Assembly: GCA_938039915.1 (NCBI GenBank)
Contig: CALHUA010000026.1
Location: 1-32,322 of the forward strand
Length of the DNA stretch: 32,322 nucleotides
Origin: an uncultured Anderseniella sp.
GTDB lineage: Bacteria; Pseudomonadota; Alphaproteobacteria; Rhizobiales; Aestuariivirgaceae
Reading direction: 5' to 3'
Shown: positions 1 to 7,787 of the stretch, in pieces
Layout of the letters: every line of letters begins with the position of its first letter
How positions within the stretch are numbered: position 1 is the first letter of the stretch
The notes under the pieces: model-generated
Seen by the model: only the letters and a program-made list of their open reading frames with translations
What the model was told of the DNA's origin: nothing
The model's database searches: none
Program-made: the position numbers and the translations under genes

Positions 1-1090
1 GGTGTACATTGCCGAATTCCGCATATTTTACAGGAAGGTCGCGATAGGACTTCAGACCATGCTTGAATATCTGCACGTGACCGGGACAATTCATCGGTTT
101 GATCGCAAACACACGGTCGTCTTCCGTCTGGGTGACGAACATGTTTTCCCGGTACCAGTCCCAGTGGCCGGATGTCTCCCACAGGGCTTTATCCAGGATT
201 TCCGGCGCATTGACCTCTTCATAGCCTTGCGCATCGAGCCGGCGCCGCATGTAGTTCACCAGGTTCTGGAACATGCGCCAGCCCTTGGCATGCCAGAAAA
301 CAACACCGGGGCCCTCTTCCTGGAAATGAAACAGGTCCATTTCACGACCCAGCTTGCGGTGGTCGCGCTTTTCGGCCTCCTCCAGCATCATCAGGTAGTT
401 GTCGAGATCGGCCTGGGAGGCCCACGCCGTACCGTAAATGCGCGTCAGCATCTCGTTGTCGCTGTCACCGCGCCAGTAGGCACCAGCCACCTTCATCAGC
501 TTGAAGGCAGTCCCGATCTGGCCGGTGGACGCCATGTGCGGGCCGCGGCATAAATCAAACCAGTCCCCCTGGTAGTAGATTTTCAGTTCTTCCTCGTCGG
601 GGATCGCGTCTACCAGTTCGACCTTGTAGGCCTCGCCCTTGTCCTGGAACACCTGCTTGACCTTGTCGCGCGGCCAGACTTCCTTGGTGAACGGCTTGTT
701 GCGCTGGATGATCTCGCGCATCTTCTTCTCGATGACCGGCAGGTCTTCCGTCGTGAACGGCTGATTGCGCTTGAAGTCATAGAAGAAGCCGTTTTCGATG
801 ACCGGCCCGATGGTAACCTGTGTCCCCGGCCACAGTTCCTGCACAGCTTCCGCCATCACGTGGGCGGCATCATGCCGGATCAGCTCCAGCGCATCGGCAT
901 CGTCACGCGTGATAATCTTGAATTCTGCGTCCGCATCAATCGGGTCAGACAGGTCGGCAAGCGCCCCGTCCAGCATGATCGCCACCGCCTTTTTCTGCAG
1001 CGACTTGGCAATCGAACCGGCAACATCGCGCCCGCTTGTGCCTGCCTCGAACTGGCGCACGGATCCATCAGGAAATGTAAGGGAAATCAT
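1..1090 (-). CDS. thrS: Threonine--tRNA ligase, N-terminal part (runs off the left edge)
   Basis: Charges tRNA(Thr) with threonine in the cytoplasm. About 363 N-terminal residues are present and the rest lies beyond base 1, so the ORF track does not list it. Reading the minus strand from the ATG at 1090 gives [11 protein letters not shown], the start of a TGS domain. The HDAAH Zn-binding motif of the second additional (editing) domain follows, then DLCRGPHM with its cysteine. The class II catalytic core begins near residue 240 ([13 protein letters not shown]) and reaches KPMNCPGH before the cut. An AGAGGTGA ribosome site lies 6-7 bases upstream of the ATG. yidD is 96 bp upstream on the same strand, so co-transcription is plausible. 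Identity is secure; only the C-terminal half is unseen. Confidence 0.96.
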   Translation of the reverse strand, partial: MISLTFPDGSVRQFEAGTSGRDVAGSIAKSLQKKAVAIMLDGALADLSDPIDADAEFKIITRDDADALELIRHDAAHVMAEAVQELWPGTQVTIGPVIENGFFYDFKRNQPFTTEDLPVIEKKMREIIQRNKPFTKEVWPRDKVKQVFQDKGEAYKVELVDAIPDEEELKIYYQGDWFDLCRGPHMASTGQIGTAFKLMKVAGAYWRGDSDNEMLTRIYGTAWASQADLDNYLMMLEEAEKRDHRKLGREMDLFHFQEEGPGVVFWHAKGWRMFQNLVNYMRRRLDAQGYEEVNAPEILDKALWETSGHWDWYRENMFVTQTEDDRVFAIKPMNCPGHVQIFKHGLKSYRDLPVKYAEFGNVH

Positions 1091-1186
1091 TGTCGTCACC
1101 TCTTGCTCACTCTCTGCATACAAACGCAGGTAAGCTGACTAATTGTGGTTTGGTTGCGCGCTGCCTCTTTGCACGCAATGGGCAAC

Positions 1187-1510
1187 TTATTGCCCGTTAT
1201 CGGCCCGCTTCGTCAAGCGGGCATAGTGCCAGACCTTCAGTCCGGCCCGCTCGATCTTGTCTGGCACCGGGTCATGGCCGCTCGTGCCCCAAGGATTGCA
1301 GCGGGCAATCCTGAACAATCCCAGCCAGAATCCCGCCCATGCCCCATGGGCGGATATCGCCTCCATGGCGTAGCTGGAACAGGTCGGCAGGTGCCGGCAG
1401 GTGCGGCCGAAAAAATACGACAGGGTGAGCTGGTATCCGCGAATCAGGACCAGCATCACCGAAGCCGCAAGGCCCTGTCGCGGCTTTGCTGGAAATGGTC
1501 GGTCTTTCAA
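1187..1510 (-). CDS. yidD: Membrane protein insertion efficiency factor YidD
   Basis: Small (107 aa) membrane-associated protein that helps YidC insert inner-membrane proteins. The family signature is clear: LIRGYQLTLSYFFG, an amphipathic helix, then CRHLPTCSSYAMEAI, then RIARCNPWGTSGHDPVP. The cysteines and the CNPW motif are intact and the length is normal. The exact start is uncertain: an internal ATG at MLVLIRGY would still keep the whole conserved domain. In many rhizobia yidD lies near thrS, hisI and folE. Here it is directly upstream of thrS, but the divergent choline-sulfatase gene lies between it and the rest of that cluster. The two genes share a 66-bp divergent upstream region. Confidence 0.93.
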   Translation of the reverse strand: MKDRPFPAKPRQGLAASVMLVLIRGYQLTLSYFFGRTCRHLPTCSSYAMEAISAHGAWAGFWLGLFRIARCNPWGTSGHDPVPDKIERAGLKVWHYARLTKRADNGQ

Positions 1511-1576
1511 TCTATTGCTCCATGTACGGACGCTAATCTGGCGTAAAGCCTACACCAACTCATATGGGGATCCACC

Positions 1577-3121
1577 ATGCCTGAAAACAAACCCAATATT
1601 GTCCTCATCATGGTTGATCAGCTGTCCGCCCTGTTCCTGTCGTCTTACGGGCACCCGGTCGTCAAGACACCCAACATCGACCGGCTGGCGAAAGACGGCG
1701 TGGTGTTTGAGAATTTCTACTCACCAAGTCCGCTGTGTGCACCGGCGCGCGCTGCAATGATGTCCGGGCAGTTGCCGTCGCGCAACCGGGTCTATGACAA
1801 CGCAGCCGAGTTTGCATCGCAGATCCCGAGCTTTGCGCACTATCTCAGGCTGGAAGGCTATCGCACGTGCCTGTCCGGCAAGATGCATTTTGTCGGTCCC
1901 GATCAGTTGCACGGCTTCGAAGAACGCCTGACAACGGACATCTACCCGGCAGATTTCGGCTGGACGCCCGACTGGCGCAAACCTCAGGAACGCGTGGACT
2001 GGTGGTATCATAACCTGCTGTCGGTCAAGCAGGCGGGCATTGCAGAACAGACAAACCAGCTTGAATATGACGATGAGGTGGGGTTTCAGGCCTGCCGGCG
2101 CATATATGATTACGCCCGAAATCCGGAGCAGCGCCCGTTCTGCCTCGTCGCCTCATTCACCCATCCGCATGACCCCTACGCTGCCCGGGCGAAATACTGG
2201 AACCTGTATTCAGACGATGACATTGATGCCCCGGCAACCCCGGCATTTTCCTATGACGACATGGACCCGCACAGCCAGCGGCTGTGGAAGGTCTCCGCCA
2301 TGGATGATTACGACATCTCAGACCAGGATATCCGCAATGCCCGGCGCGCCTACTATGCCAACGTATCCTACCTGGACGATCACGTGGGCAGGATACTGGA
2401 CACCCTTGATGACTGCGGGTTGAAGGATGACACCATCATCATGTTCACATCCGACCATGGCGACATGCTGGGTGAGCGCGGCCTGTGGTACAAGATGAGC
2501 TTCATGGAGCATTCCGCCCGGGTGCCGCTGATTGTGCATGCGCCAGGTCGCTACGACGCGCGCCGGGTCACGCAACCGACCTCATTGCTGGATATCGTGC
2601 CGACCCTGAGCGATATTGCCGGGCGTCAAGACCATGCTGCCACGCTGGACGGACACTCGCTCCTGCCCCTGCTGCAAGGCGGCGCGGAAAACCCAGATCA
2701 TGCCATATATGCCGAATTGACGGCGGAAGGCTGCCTGGCCCCGCTATTCATGATCCGGCAGGGAAACTGGAAATACACCGCATCCCGTCCCGACCCGGAC
2801 CAGCTGTTCGACCTTGACGCAGATCCGAACGAAATGACCAATCTTGCAGACGATCCCGATCATGCCGCAGTCATCAGGAAATTCCGCTCCATGGCGGCGG
2901 CGCGCTGGAACCCGTCAAAGCTGGAAGCCGAAATCAAGGAAAGCCAGCTGGTGCGGCTTGCCGTGTGGCAGGCGCTGCGCAAAGGCAACTGGTATCCGTG
3001 GGACTACCAGCCATTGCGTGCTGCATCGGAACAGTACATGCGCAATCACAAGGACCTGAACGTGCTGGAAAAGACCTCAAGGTTTCCGCCACCGCCGCAG
3101 CCTGAGAAAAAACAAGGGTGA
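1577..3121 (+). CDS. betC: Choline-sulfatase (type I sulfatase)
   Basis: Predicted to hydrolyse choline-O-sulfate to choline and sulfate, feeding glycine-betaine synthesis or giving S and C. The 514-aa protein matches the BetC subfamily. The sulfatase signature CAPAR puts the formylglycine cysteine at residue 54, with D14, R58, K102 and H104 (SGKMH) in the active-site positions known for rhizobial choline-sulfatase. GPDQLHGFEERLTTDIYPADFGW and the C-terminal RAASEQYMRNHKDLNVLEKTSRFP are subfamily-specific stretches. MFTSDHGDMLGERGLW supplies the second metal-binding Asp/His pair. The start is the ATG after GGGGATCCACC. There is no betA, betB, betI or choline transporter in the window, so the gene is an orphan. 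Its stop is 4 bp from the stop of the convergent scaffold gene. Confidence 0.92.
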   Translation: MPENKPNIVLIMVDQLSALFLSSYGHPVVKTPNIDRLAKDGVVFENFYSPSPLCAPARAAMMSGQLPSRNRVYDNAAEFASQIPSFAHYLRLEGYRTCLSGKMHFVGPDQLHGFEERLTTDIYPADFGWTPDWRKPQERVDWWYHNLLSVKQAGIAEQTNQLEYDDEVGFQACRRIYDYARNPEQRPFCLVASFTHPHDPYAARAKYWNLYSDDDIDAPATPAFSYDDMDPHSQRLWKVSAMDDYDISDQDIRNARRAYYANVSYLDDHVGRILDTLDDCGLKDDTIIMFTSDHGDMLGERGLWYKMSFMEHSARVPLIVHAPGRYDARRVTQPTSLLDIVPTLSDIAGRQDHAATLDGHSLLPLLQGGAENPDHAIYAELTAEGCLAPLFMIRQGNWKYTASRPDPDQLFDLDADPNEMTNLADDPDHAAVIRKFRSMAAARWNPSKLEAEIKESQLVRLAVWQALRKGNWYPWDYQPLRAASEQYMRNHKDLNVLEKTSRFPPPPQPEKKQG

Positions 3122-3125
3122 AAAA

Positions 3126-3581
3126 TCAGGCCGTTTGGACCGCGTCTTCACCCTGTTTGCCTTCCGCCATGTCAAGCGCACTGCACACGGCATCGAAAGT
3201 CAAAAGGGTCGACGCGTGGCGCGCCTTGAAATCACGCACTGGCGACAATGCTTCAAGTTCAGACCATTTGCCGTCGGGAGCCGGCCCATTGTTCTTGAGC
3301 ATGTCGTACATCTGGTCGCGAACTGCGCGCAACTCGTCCGGACTTGAGCCGACAACATGATGTGCCAGAATGGACGATGATGCCTGGCCCAACGCACACG
3401 CCTTCACATCGTGGGCGAAGTCGGACACCACACCATCATCAAGCATGATATCAACCGTCACCTTGGACCCGCACAACTTCGAGTGGGCAACAGCGCTGCC
3501 CTGCGGTGCGGGTAACCTGCCCAGCCGGGGAATATCAGCTGCAAACCCCAGTATCTGCTTGTTATAGACGTCGTTTATCAT
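3126..3581 (-). CDS. IscU/NifU-type iron-sulfur cluster scaffold protein
   Basis: Predicted Fe-S cluster assembly scaffold of 151 aa. The ORF track starts 39 codons earlier, but the ATG at 3581 is preferred: it begins MINDVYNKQILGFAADIPRLGRL, as IscU/NifU N-termini do, and has GGGG just upstream. The three scaffold cysteines are present at 37 (KLCGSK), 62 (KACALGQAS) and 133 (DAVCSAL). The aspartate that follows CG in E. coli IscU is a serine here, as in a separate alphaproteobacterial subgroup of this family. It is divergent from folE. No iscS, sufS or hscAB lies nearby, so its partner is unknown. Family is confident; the specific role is inferred. Confidence 0.88.
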   Translation of the reverse strand: MINDVYNKQILGFAADIPRLGRLPAPQGSAVAHSKLCGSKVTVDIMLDDGVVSDFAHDVKACALGQASSSILAHHVVGSSPDELRAVRDQMYDMLKNNGPAPDGKWSELEALSPVRDFKARHASTLLTFDAVCSALDMAEGKQGEDAVQTA

Positions 3582-3830
3582 GGCAGCCCCAATATGGGTC
3601 GAACTTGCTTGTATTACCAGTCTCATTCGACCATATGCTGTTCGCAGGGAACGATTATGTGAGACCGCCGGTGTAATCTCCCTTTTGGATTCCGGCAAAG
3701 CTTATGCTAAGACCAGACCCTGAATTCAGATTTTTGGCTTTTTGCTGAAAAACGAGTGAACCCAAACACGCAACACAGCGTTAAATCAACGAATTTAGCC
3801 CTGAAATTTCAAGACTCTATAGAGGCCATA

Positions 3831-4472
3831 ATGGACGCTGTCGTTAAACATACAGATGCCGTAAAGCCCAATATCGGGTCTGGCCCGACCGTTGAAAAGC
3901 CGAACGAAGAAGAAGCACTGGCTGCCGTTCGTACGCTGATTGCATGGGCCGGTGATGATCCGGACCGCGAGGGGCTGCTGGATACGCCAAAGCGGGTCCT
4001 CAAGGCATATGGCGAATTGTTCTCCGGTTACCAGGCGGACGGTCGCGATGCATTGCAGCGGACCTTCGAGGACGTCGGCGGATATGACGACATCGTACTG
4101 GTGCGAAATATTGAGTTCTTCTCACATTGCGAACACCACATGGTGCCGTTCCAGGGCCATGTTCACATTGCCTATCTGCCGACCAACGGTGTCGTCGGAC
4201 TGTCAAAGCTGGCCAGAGTGGTGGAAGTTTTTTCGCGTCGTTTGCAGACGCAGGAAAACCTCACCGCCCAGATCGTGCATGCCATCGACTCACAACTGGA
4301 TGCCCGCGGTGTTGCCGTCATGGTCGAAGCTGTACATAACTGCATGACCATGCGCGGCGTGCAGAAGCGTGACGCCTCAACACTGACCACCCGGTTTACC
4401 GGTGATTTCAAGTCGGTGCCGGCTCTGCAGGCACGCTTCATGGAAATGGTTCGATACCGCCAGCCCGACTGA
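3831..4472 (+). CDS. folE: GTP cyclohydrolase I
   Basis: Converts GTP to 7,8-dihydroneopterin triphosphate, the first step of folate (and often queuosine) synthesis. With the ATG at 3831 the protein has 213 aa. The ORF track uses a GTG at 3756, but [10 protein letters not shown] resembles rhizobial FolE N-termini (MDAIVK...), and AGAGG lies 5 bases before this ATG. The Zn ligands are Cys100 and His103 ([10 protein letters not shown]) and Cys171 ([11 protein letters not shown]). Other family stretches are [11 protein letters not shown] and [23 protein letters not shown]. hisI follows after 28 bp on the same strand, so the pair probably forms one transcript. Type IA identity is secure. Confidence 0.96.
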   Translation: MDAVVKHTDAVKPNIGSGPTVEKPNEEEALAAVRTLIAWAGDDPDREGLLDTPKRVLKAYGELFSGYQADGRDALQRTFEDVGGYDDIVLVRNIEFFSHCEHHMVPFQGHVHIAYLPTNGVVGLSKLARVVEVFSRRLQTQENLTAQIVHAIDSQLDARGVAVMVEAVHNCMTMRGVQKRDASTLTTRFTGDFKSVPALQARFMEMVRYRQPD

Positions 4473-4500
4473 TACTGCCATCAACTGCAGGGAAATCCAT

Positions 4501-4944
4501 TTGACTGATACGCTGTTTCCCCTTCCCTCCACCATTGATGATATCGAGGAAGGCAGCGCATTTGCGCCGCGCTTTGATGACGCCGGGCTGATCCCCGCAA
4601 TGGCAATTGATGCACAGACCAATGCGCCGTTGATGTTCGCCTACATGAACAGGGAAAGCCTCGCTCTCAGCCTAGAAACCGGGTTGGCGCATTATTATTC
4701 GCGGTCGCGCCAGTCCTTGTGGAAGAAGGGCGAAACGTCCGGGCAATTGCAGCACATAGACCGCATTCGAACAGATTGTGATCAGGACATCCTGGTGCTG
4801 GAGGTTCGTGTTGAAGGTGATGGCGCGGCGTGCCACACCGGGCGGGCCACCTGTTTCTACAGGCAGGTCAATTCAGACAGAAGTCTGACGACAATCGACA
4901 ATGTCAGAAAAATAGATCCGGAAGCGACATACGGCAAGAAATAA
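4501..4944 (+). CDS. hisI: Phosphoribosyl-AMP cyclohydrolase
   Basis: Opens the purine ring of phosphoribosyl-AMP, the third step of histidine synthesis. It is monofunctional (147 aa, no HisE domain). The Mg-binding motif DCDQD is at 92-96, and the Zn cysteines are C93, C111 and C118 ([11 protein letters not shown]). [37 protein letters not shown] is the typical core. The ORF track begins inside folE. The best start is a TTG at 4501, preceded by CAGGGAA at about 8 bases, which gives a normal N-terminus. The next gene on this side is convergent, and the gap between them is filled by a MITE-like palindromic element beginning 13 bp after the stop. Confidence 0.95.
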   Translation: MTDTLFPLPSTIDDIEEGSAFAPRFDDAGLIPAMAIDAQTNAPLMFAYMNRESLALSLETGLAHYYSRSRQSLWKKGETSGQLQHIDRIRTDCDQDILVLEVRVEGDGAACHTGRATCFYRQVNSDRSLTTIDNVRKIDPEATYGKK

Positions 4945-4990
4945 GCTGCCGTGTCTAGAGTCCTTCACCCTTAAATAGAAGCGTTTGATG

Positions 4991-5084
4991 GTACCAAATC
5001 AGTTCACTCGGCTAGGCGCAAAGCGAAGCGCGATGTGGTGCATCGGGCAAGCTTTGCAACGACGCCGATGGACTGATTTGGTCC
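4991..5084. repeat. Internal inverted repeat, arm 1 of the MITE-like element
   Basis: GTACCAAATCAGTTCACTCGG (4991-5011) pairs with CCGATGGACTGATTTGGTCC (5065-5084), apart from one mismatch, one bulge and one G-U pair. Between them a smaller repeat, GCAAAGC (5018-5024) with GCTTTGC (5051-5057), encloses GATGTGGTGCATC, itself a short hairpin. The arm therefore folds almost to its tip. Confidence 0.75.
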
Positions 5085-5092
5085 ACCGAAGG

Positions 5093-5188
5093 CCTATTTT
5101 CTGCGCCCGCTGGACTGCGTTACGTCTCCCTTGTGGTCAACCAGACCACGGCGGGAGCCGTGCCTTGCCAGCAAACGCAGAAAATCGG
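5093..5188. repeat. Internal inverted repeat, arm 2 of the MITE-like element
   Basis: CCTATTTTCTGCG...CGCTGG (5093-5113) pairs with CCAGCAAACGCAGAAAATCGG (5168-5188), with a three-base internal mismatch (CCC against AAA) and one further mismatch. Its loop holds a second nested hairpin, GTGGTC-AACCA-GACCAC (5133-5149), and CTCCC (5126-5130) can pair with GGGAG (5153-5157) around it. With arm 1 and the terminal repeats this uses nearly all of the element in base pairs. Confidence 0.75.
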
Positions 5189-5218
5189 TCAAACGATTCT
5201 ATTTAAGGGTGAAGGACT

Positions 5219-5743
5219 CTAAGCCGAGGTACGGACCTCTTCATATTCAGGTGTCGGCGGCACAGCATCTGATGCTTCAGGCTCTGCCTGTTTCGACGCA
5301 GCAGACTTGGCGGCAGCAGTTTGCGGTTTGTCAGGTTTTGCCTCGTCTTCTTCGGTCAGGGCATGCAACAGCAGGTCATGCAGGTCAGCAAGCGTAATCA
5401 TTCCCTTGATCTCACCGTTTTCTGTGACCAGCACAAATTCCGATGCGGTGTTGTTCAGCAACTCCATGACCTGGATAATCTGCGTTGTGGTTTCACATGC
5501 CGGAACCAGATCGCGGACCAGATCACTGGCAACCATCTGCATCACTGACGATCCGAGCCTGCCGGACGCATTGATGATGTCCTTCTGCGACAGGGTTCCC
5601 TTGACTTCACCATACTCACTTAGGATGACCGTTCCGGGAGCCTGACACGACAGCAGGTATTCACACACATCCACGATCTTGGTGGATTGGACAATTGCCG
5701 GAACACCGCGCCCGTACTGTTCAATAATGTCCGCGGCATTCAT
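5219..5743 (-). CDS. CBS-domain pair protein
   Basis: A 174-aa soluble protein made of two CBS domains (about residues 12-70 and 76-130), which as a pair usually sense adenine nucleotides or related ligands. Each repeat ends in the usual strand-helix pattern: GEVKGTLSQKDIINA in the first, GEIKGMITLADLHDLLLHA in the second. The C-terminal 40 residues are low-complexity, rich in Ala, Glu, Pro and Lys, and probably disordered. No effector domain is attached, so the partner is unknown. The stop TAG is formed by the TA at the right end of the MITE-like element plus the terminal repeat's first G (minus strand). Upstream, on the same strand, are a terminator-like hairpin and the rhomboid gene. Confidence 0.85.
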   Translation of the reverse strand: MNAADIIEQYGRGVPAIVQSTKIVDVCEYLLSCQAPGTVILSEYGEVKGTLSQKDIINASGRLGSSVMQMVASDLVRDLVPACETTTQIIQVMELLNNTASEFVLVTENGEIKGMITLADLHDLLLHALTEEDEAKPDKPQTAAAKSAASKQAEPEASDAVPPTPEYEEVRTSA

Positions 5744-5767
5744 CGCAGGTGCATACCTTTTTCGCGC

Positions 5768-5789
5768 AAAAAACGGGGCTCAAAAGCCC
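5768..5789 (-). terminator. Terminator-like hairpin between the rhomboid and CBS genes
   Basis: Read on the minus strand, GGGCT-TTTG-AGCCC is followed by CG and six T residues. The 5-bp stem is short, but the T run makes it a plausible intrinsic terminator for transcripts coming from the rhomboid gene. It ends 25 bases before the CBS start codon, so it could also act as a leader attenuator of that gene. The rest of the 206-bp gap (5744-5949) shows nothing I can identify. Confidence 0.45.
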
Positions 5790-5949
5790 GATGCAGGATT
5801 ATTGGCACAAAACCCTTAATCAGATGTTTCCCAAACGGCTCGTATCTGTTTCAGTTGCAATTTGGATGAAAACTGCTTCAGAAAATAATCCCTATCGATC
5901 TCAATGAGATAGACCGGCACGTCTGCACATGGCTGCAACATAGTTCCGA

Positions 5950-6735
5950 TCAGGTCCGTCTGGCCGGATCGAGCCACCCGAACACCAGCAATCCGGTCAG
6001 AAACCCGCCCAGATGAGCCTCCCAGGCAATACGGGCATCGCCCATCAGGCCTGATGATGCCGTGAACATGTCGACACCAAACCAGATCGCCATGAAGACA
6101 ACCGCTGATTTGTTGGTGAAAAGCCGCAGCAGGGGTTCCGGAGGCACCATGCTGAGATCCTTGCGCAAGCTGGACATCAATGTCCCGCCATGGGCAAAAA
6201 TCAGCCGCACGGCCACAGCCATCTGACCTGCAATGGCACCCGATGCGCCAACGAGTATGGCTCCTGTCCCCCAGTTCATGACCATGGAAAATGCAGCTGC
6301 AACGCCTGCGGCCAGCATCGAAAGACCGATGAACCGGGCCGCTCCCAGCCGTCTTGCTGCAACTGATCCGAATGCCAGCATCCAGACCATGTTCATGATG
6401 AGATGCGTCCAGCTTCCGTGTAACAGTGCATATGAGAAGAAAGAGGTCACCCGGGCAGTTTCGCCCCCGGGCAGCAACTGGCCGCCGAATTCCGTCAGCG
6501 TCTGAAAGCGTGCCGGAATGAATGCCAGTGTCAGAACGGCACGGTTGTAGGTTTCACTGCCGACAAGCTGCAAACCGACGTGAACGACCAGCATGACCCC
6601 TGCCAGCAGCAACACCACACCCGGCGCGTTGATGACAGGTGGCTGTGTGCGCTGAAGCTTCATCGCTTCAAACTCATCACGTGTCAGCCGACCCTCTTCA
6701 ATTGGCCGGTTTTCGGGCGATTTCTCGTCATTCAT
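5950..6735 (-). CDS. Rhomboid family intramembrane serine protease
   Basis: Integral membrane protease expected to cleave single-pass membrane proteins inside the inner membrane. With the ATG at 6735 (AGG about 8 bases upstream) it has 261 aa; the longer ORF begins with a GTG 11 codons earlier. A 35-residue cytoplasmic N-terminus is followed by about six or seven hydrophobic segments. The catalytic serine is S166 in GASGAIAG, and the histidine is H241 in AHLGGFLTG. The HGSWTHLIMNMVWML segment matches the conserved HxxxxHxxxN region of TM2. Substrate unknown. The gene is divergent from the PAS gene across about 107 bp. Confidence 0.92.
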   Translation of the reverse strand: MNDEKSPENRPIEEGRLTRDEFEAMKLQRTQPPVINAPGVVLLLAGVMLVVHVGLQLVGSETYNRAVLTLAFIPARFQTLTEFGGQLLPGGETARVTSFFSYALLHGSWTHLIMNMVWMLAFGSVAARRLGAARFIGLSMLAAGVAAAFSMVMNWGTGAILVGASGAIAGQMAVAVRLIFAHGGTLMSSLRKDLSMVPPEPLLRLFTNKSAVVFMAIWFGVDMFTASSGLMGDARIAWEAHLGGFLTGLLVFGWLDPARRT

Positions 6736-6842
6736 GGAATTGCCTGTGTTTTTTCTTCTGTCTGGCACGGTGCCTGCAAAGACGGGTCAACAGCGTTCAG
6801 CTTTGAAACAACGACGAGATACCAGTCAGGCAGGTGACATTT

Positions 6843-7487
6843 ATGTCAGGCACGAACCAAATTTTCAACAACGTCTCTGATAACACGGTTATGCACCCGA
6901 CCAGCCGCAAGTTGCTGCGCATCTGGGAACGGATCAGAGGTGAAGAAGCCGCACCATTGAGAACCGACATCACCATGCGCGATCTGGTCGCCATTGTGCC
7001 GTGGACATGCATATTAGCACGTGATCCGCACAAAATGTCTTATATGTACCGGCTGGCAGGTTCTGCCGTGTGCGACACAATCGGCCGCCAGCTGACAGGT
7101 ACCACTGCATTCGAGGACTGGTCAAACTTTGACCGTGAAACCATCGTTCGCGGCCTGGATACGGTTGTCGGCATGAAGCAGCCGTGCGTCGGCCGGTTTC
7201 TTGCCCACTCCTTTGGCGGCCGTGAGGTTGGGTTCGAGTTGGTTGCTGTCCCGGTCATTTCCGCAAACGGCAGGGATATTCACGCCCTTACAACCATCGC
7301 ACCGTTCAGGGACGCACGAGGTGTAACACCAGATCCCCTGATAAAATTCAAGGTGCGCAAAATTCGTGTTTTGTGGAGTGACCAGTTGCCCGGCAAACCG
7401 GTTTGCACACCGGTGTCCAGCAGTGATGAGGTCCGGCGCATCAATTCGAGCTTTCTACGTGTCATTGAAGGCGGCAAGACCGGGTAG
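6843..7487 (+). CDS. PAS domain protein of the PAS_5 family
   Basis: A 214-aa cytoplasmic protein with a single PAS_5-type domain, common in alphaproteobacteria and usually without an attached output domain. The pattern RKLLRIWERIRG...LRTDITMRDL...FxMYRLAGSAVCDTIGRQLTG is characteristic of the family; the tract near residue 70 reads MSYMYRLAGSAV. The ATG at 6843 has AGGTGA 6-9 bases upstream; the ORF track's GTG start is 9 bases earlier. There is no signal peptide and no membrane segment. The ligand and function are unknown. Nothing nearby suggests a partner. Confidence 0.75.
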   Translation: MSGTNQIFNNVSDNTVMHPTSRKLLRIWERIRGEEAAPLRTDITMRDLVAIVPWTCILARDPHKMSYMYRLAGSAVCDTIGRQLTGTTAFEDWSNFDRETIVRGLDTVVGMKQPCVGRFLAHSFGGREVGFELVAVPVISANGRDIHALTTIAPFRDARGVTPDPLIKFKVRKIRVLWSDQLPGKPVCTPVSSSDEVRRINSSFLRVIEGGKTG

Positions 7488-7787
7488 GTCAGGATGGCTT
7501 TGCCTGAATCGGCCAAAACCCGAAAAAATCAGCCCGTTTCGAAGTGATCGAGCGGCCTGACAGGGGGGGGTCGAACCCGCGCTGTTGCAGTACCGCGCCA
7601 AATGGCACCGCGCAGCTTTACAATCGCTCTGCAAGTGCACTTTTACGAAATACTGGCATGCGGGTAATTTTATCCGTTGTTAAGGCCGCATTTACGTGAA
7701 CACGCTTAAAATCCCATCTGAGATGAGAGAATTATCGGTCGATTTCTCGAAAAAACCTTCAATGGCGCCTTGCAGAGGACTGTCAAC
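7488..7787. other. Intergenic region of 300 bp, no gene recognised
   Basis: This gap precedes the PilZ gene. It contains an 8-base G run (7563-7570) directly before TCGAACCCGCGC, which on the minus strand looks like a tRNA T-arm (GGGTTCGACCC). No acceptor stem or anticodon arm can be built around it. The ORFs in this stretch are short and have no coding character. No convincing promoter was found; AT-rich sequence near 7670-7750 is the likeliest place. Confidence 0.5.

Larger units (their letters stand above)
4956..5221. mobile_element. MITE-like palindromic element flanked by TA
   Basis: Non-coding element without a transposase. Its ends are inverted repeats of 31 bp (4958-4988 and 5189-5219) that differ at one position (4981). 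The outer sequence is GAGTCCTTCACCCTTAAATA. Both ends are bordered by TA (4956-4957 and 5220-5221), as expected of a 2-bp target duplication. A 3-bp CTA duplication can also be read. The interior contains two more long inverted repeats, so a single strand could fold into a three-way junction. TA duplication fits IS630/Tc1-type or some IS5-type transposases, so it is probably mobilised in trans. It lies between the convergent stops of hisI and the CBS gene and may act as a transcript end for both. Confidence 0.85.

Noticed and set aside
4985-5206. 73-aa plus-strand ORF inside the MITE-like element.
   Set aside because: It runs through the inverted-repeat arms, has no ribosome site and no recognisable protein pattern; the base-paired structure explains the sequence better.
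7540-7640. Possible tRNA gene on the minus strand (GGGTTCGACCCCC T-arm-like sequence next to a G run).
   Set aside because: No matching acceptor stem, D-arm or anticodon arm can be drawn at the right distances; the similarity ends with the T-loop.
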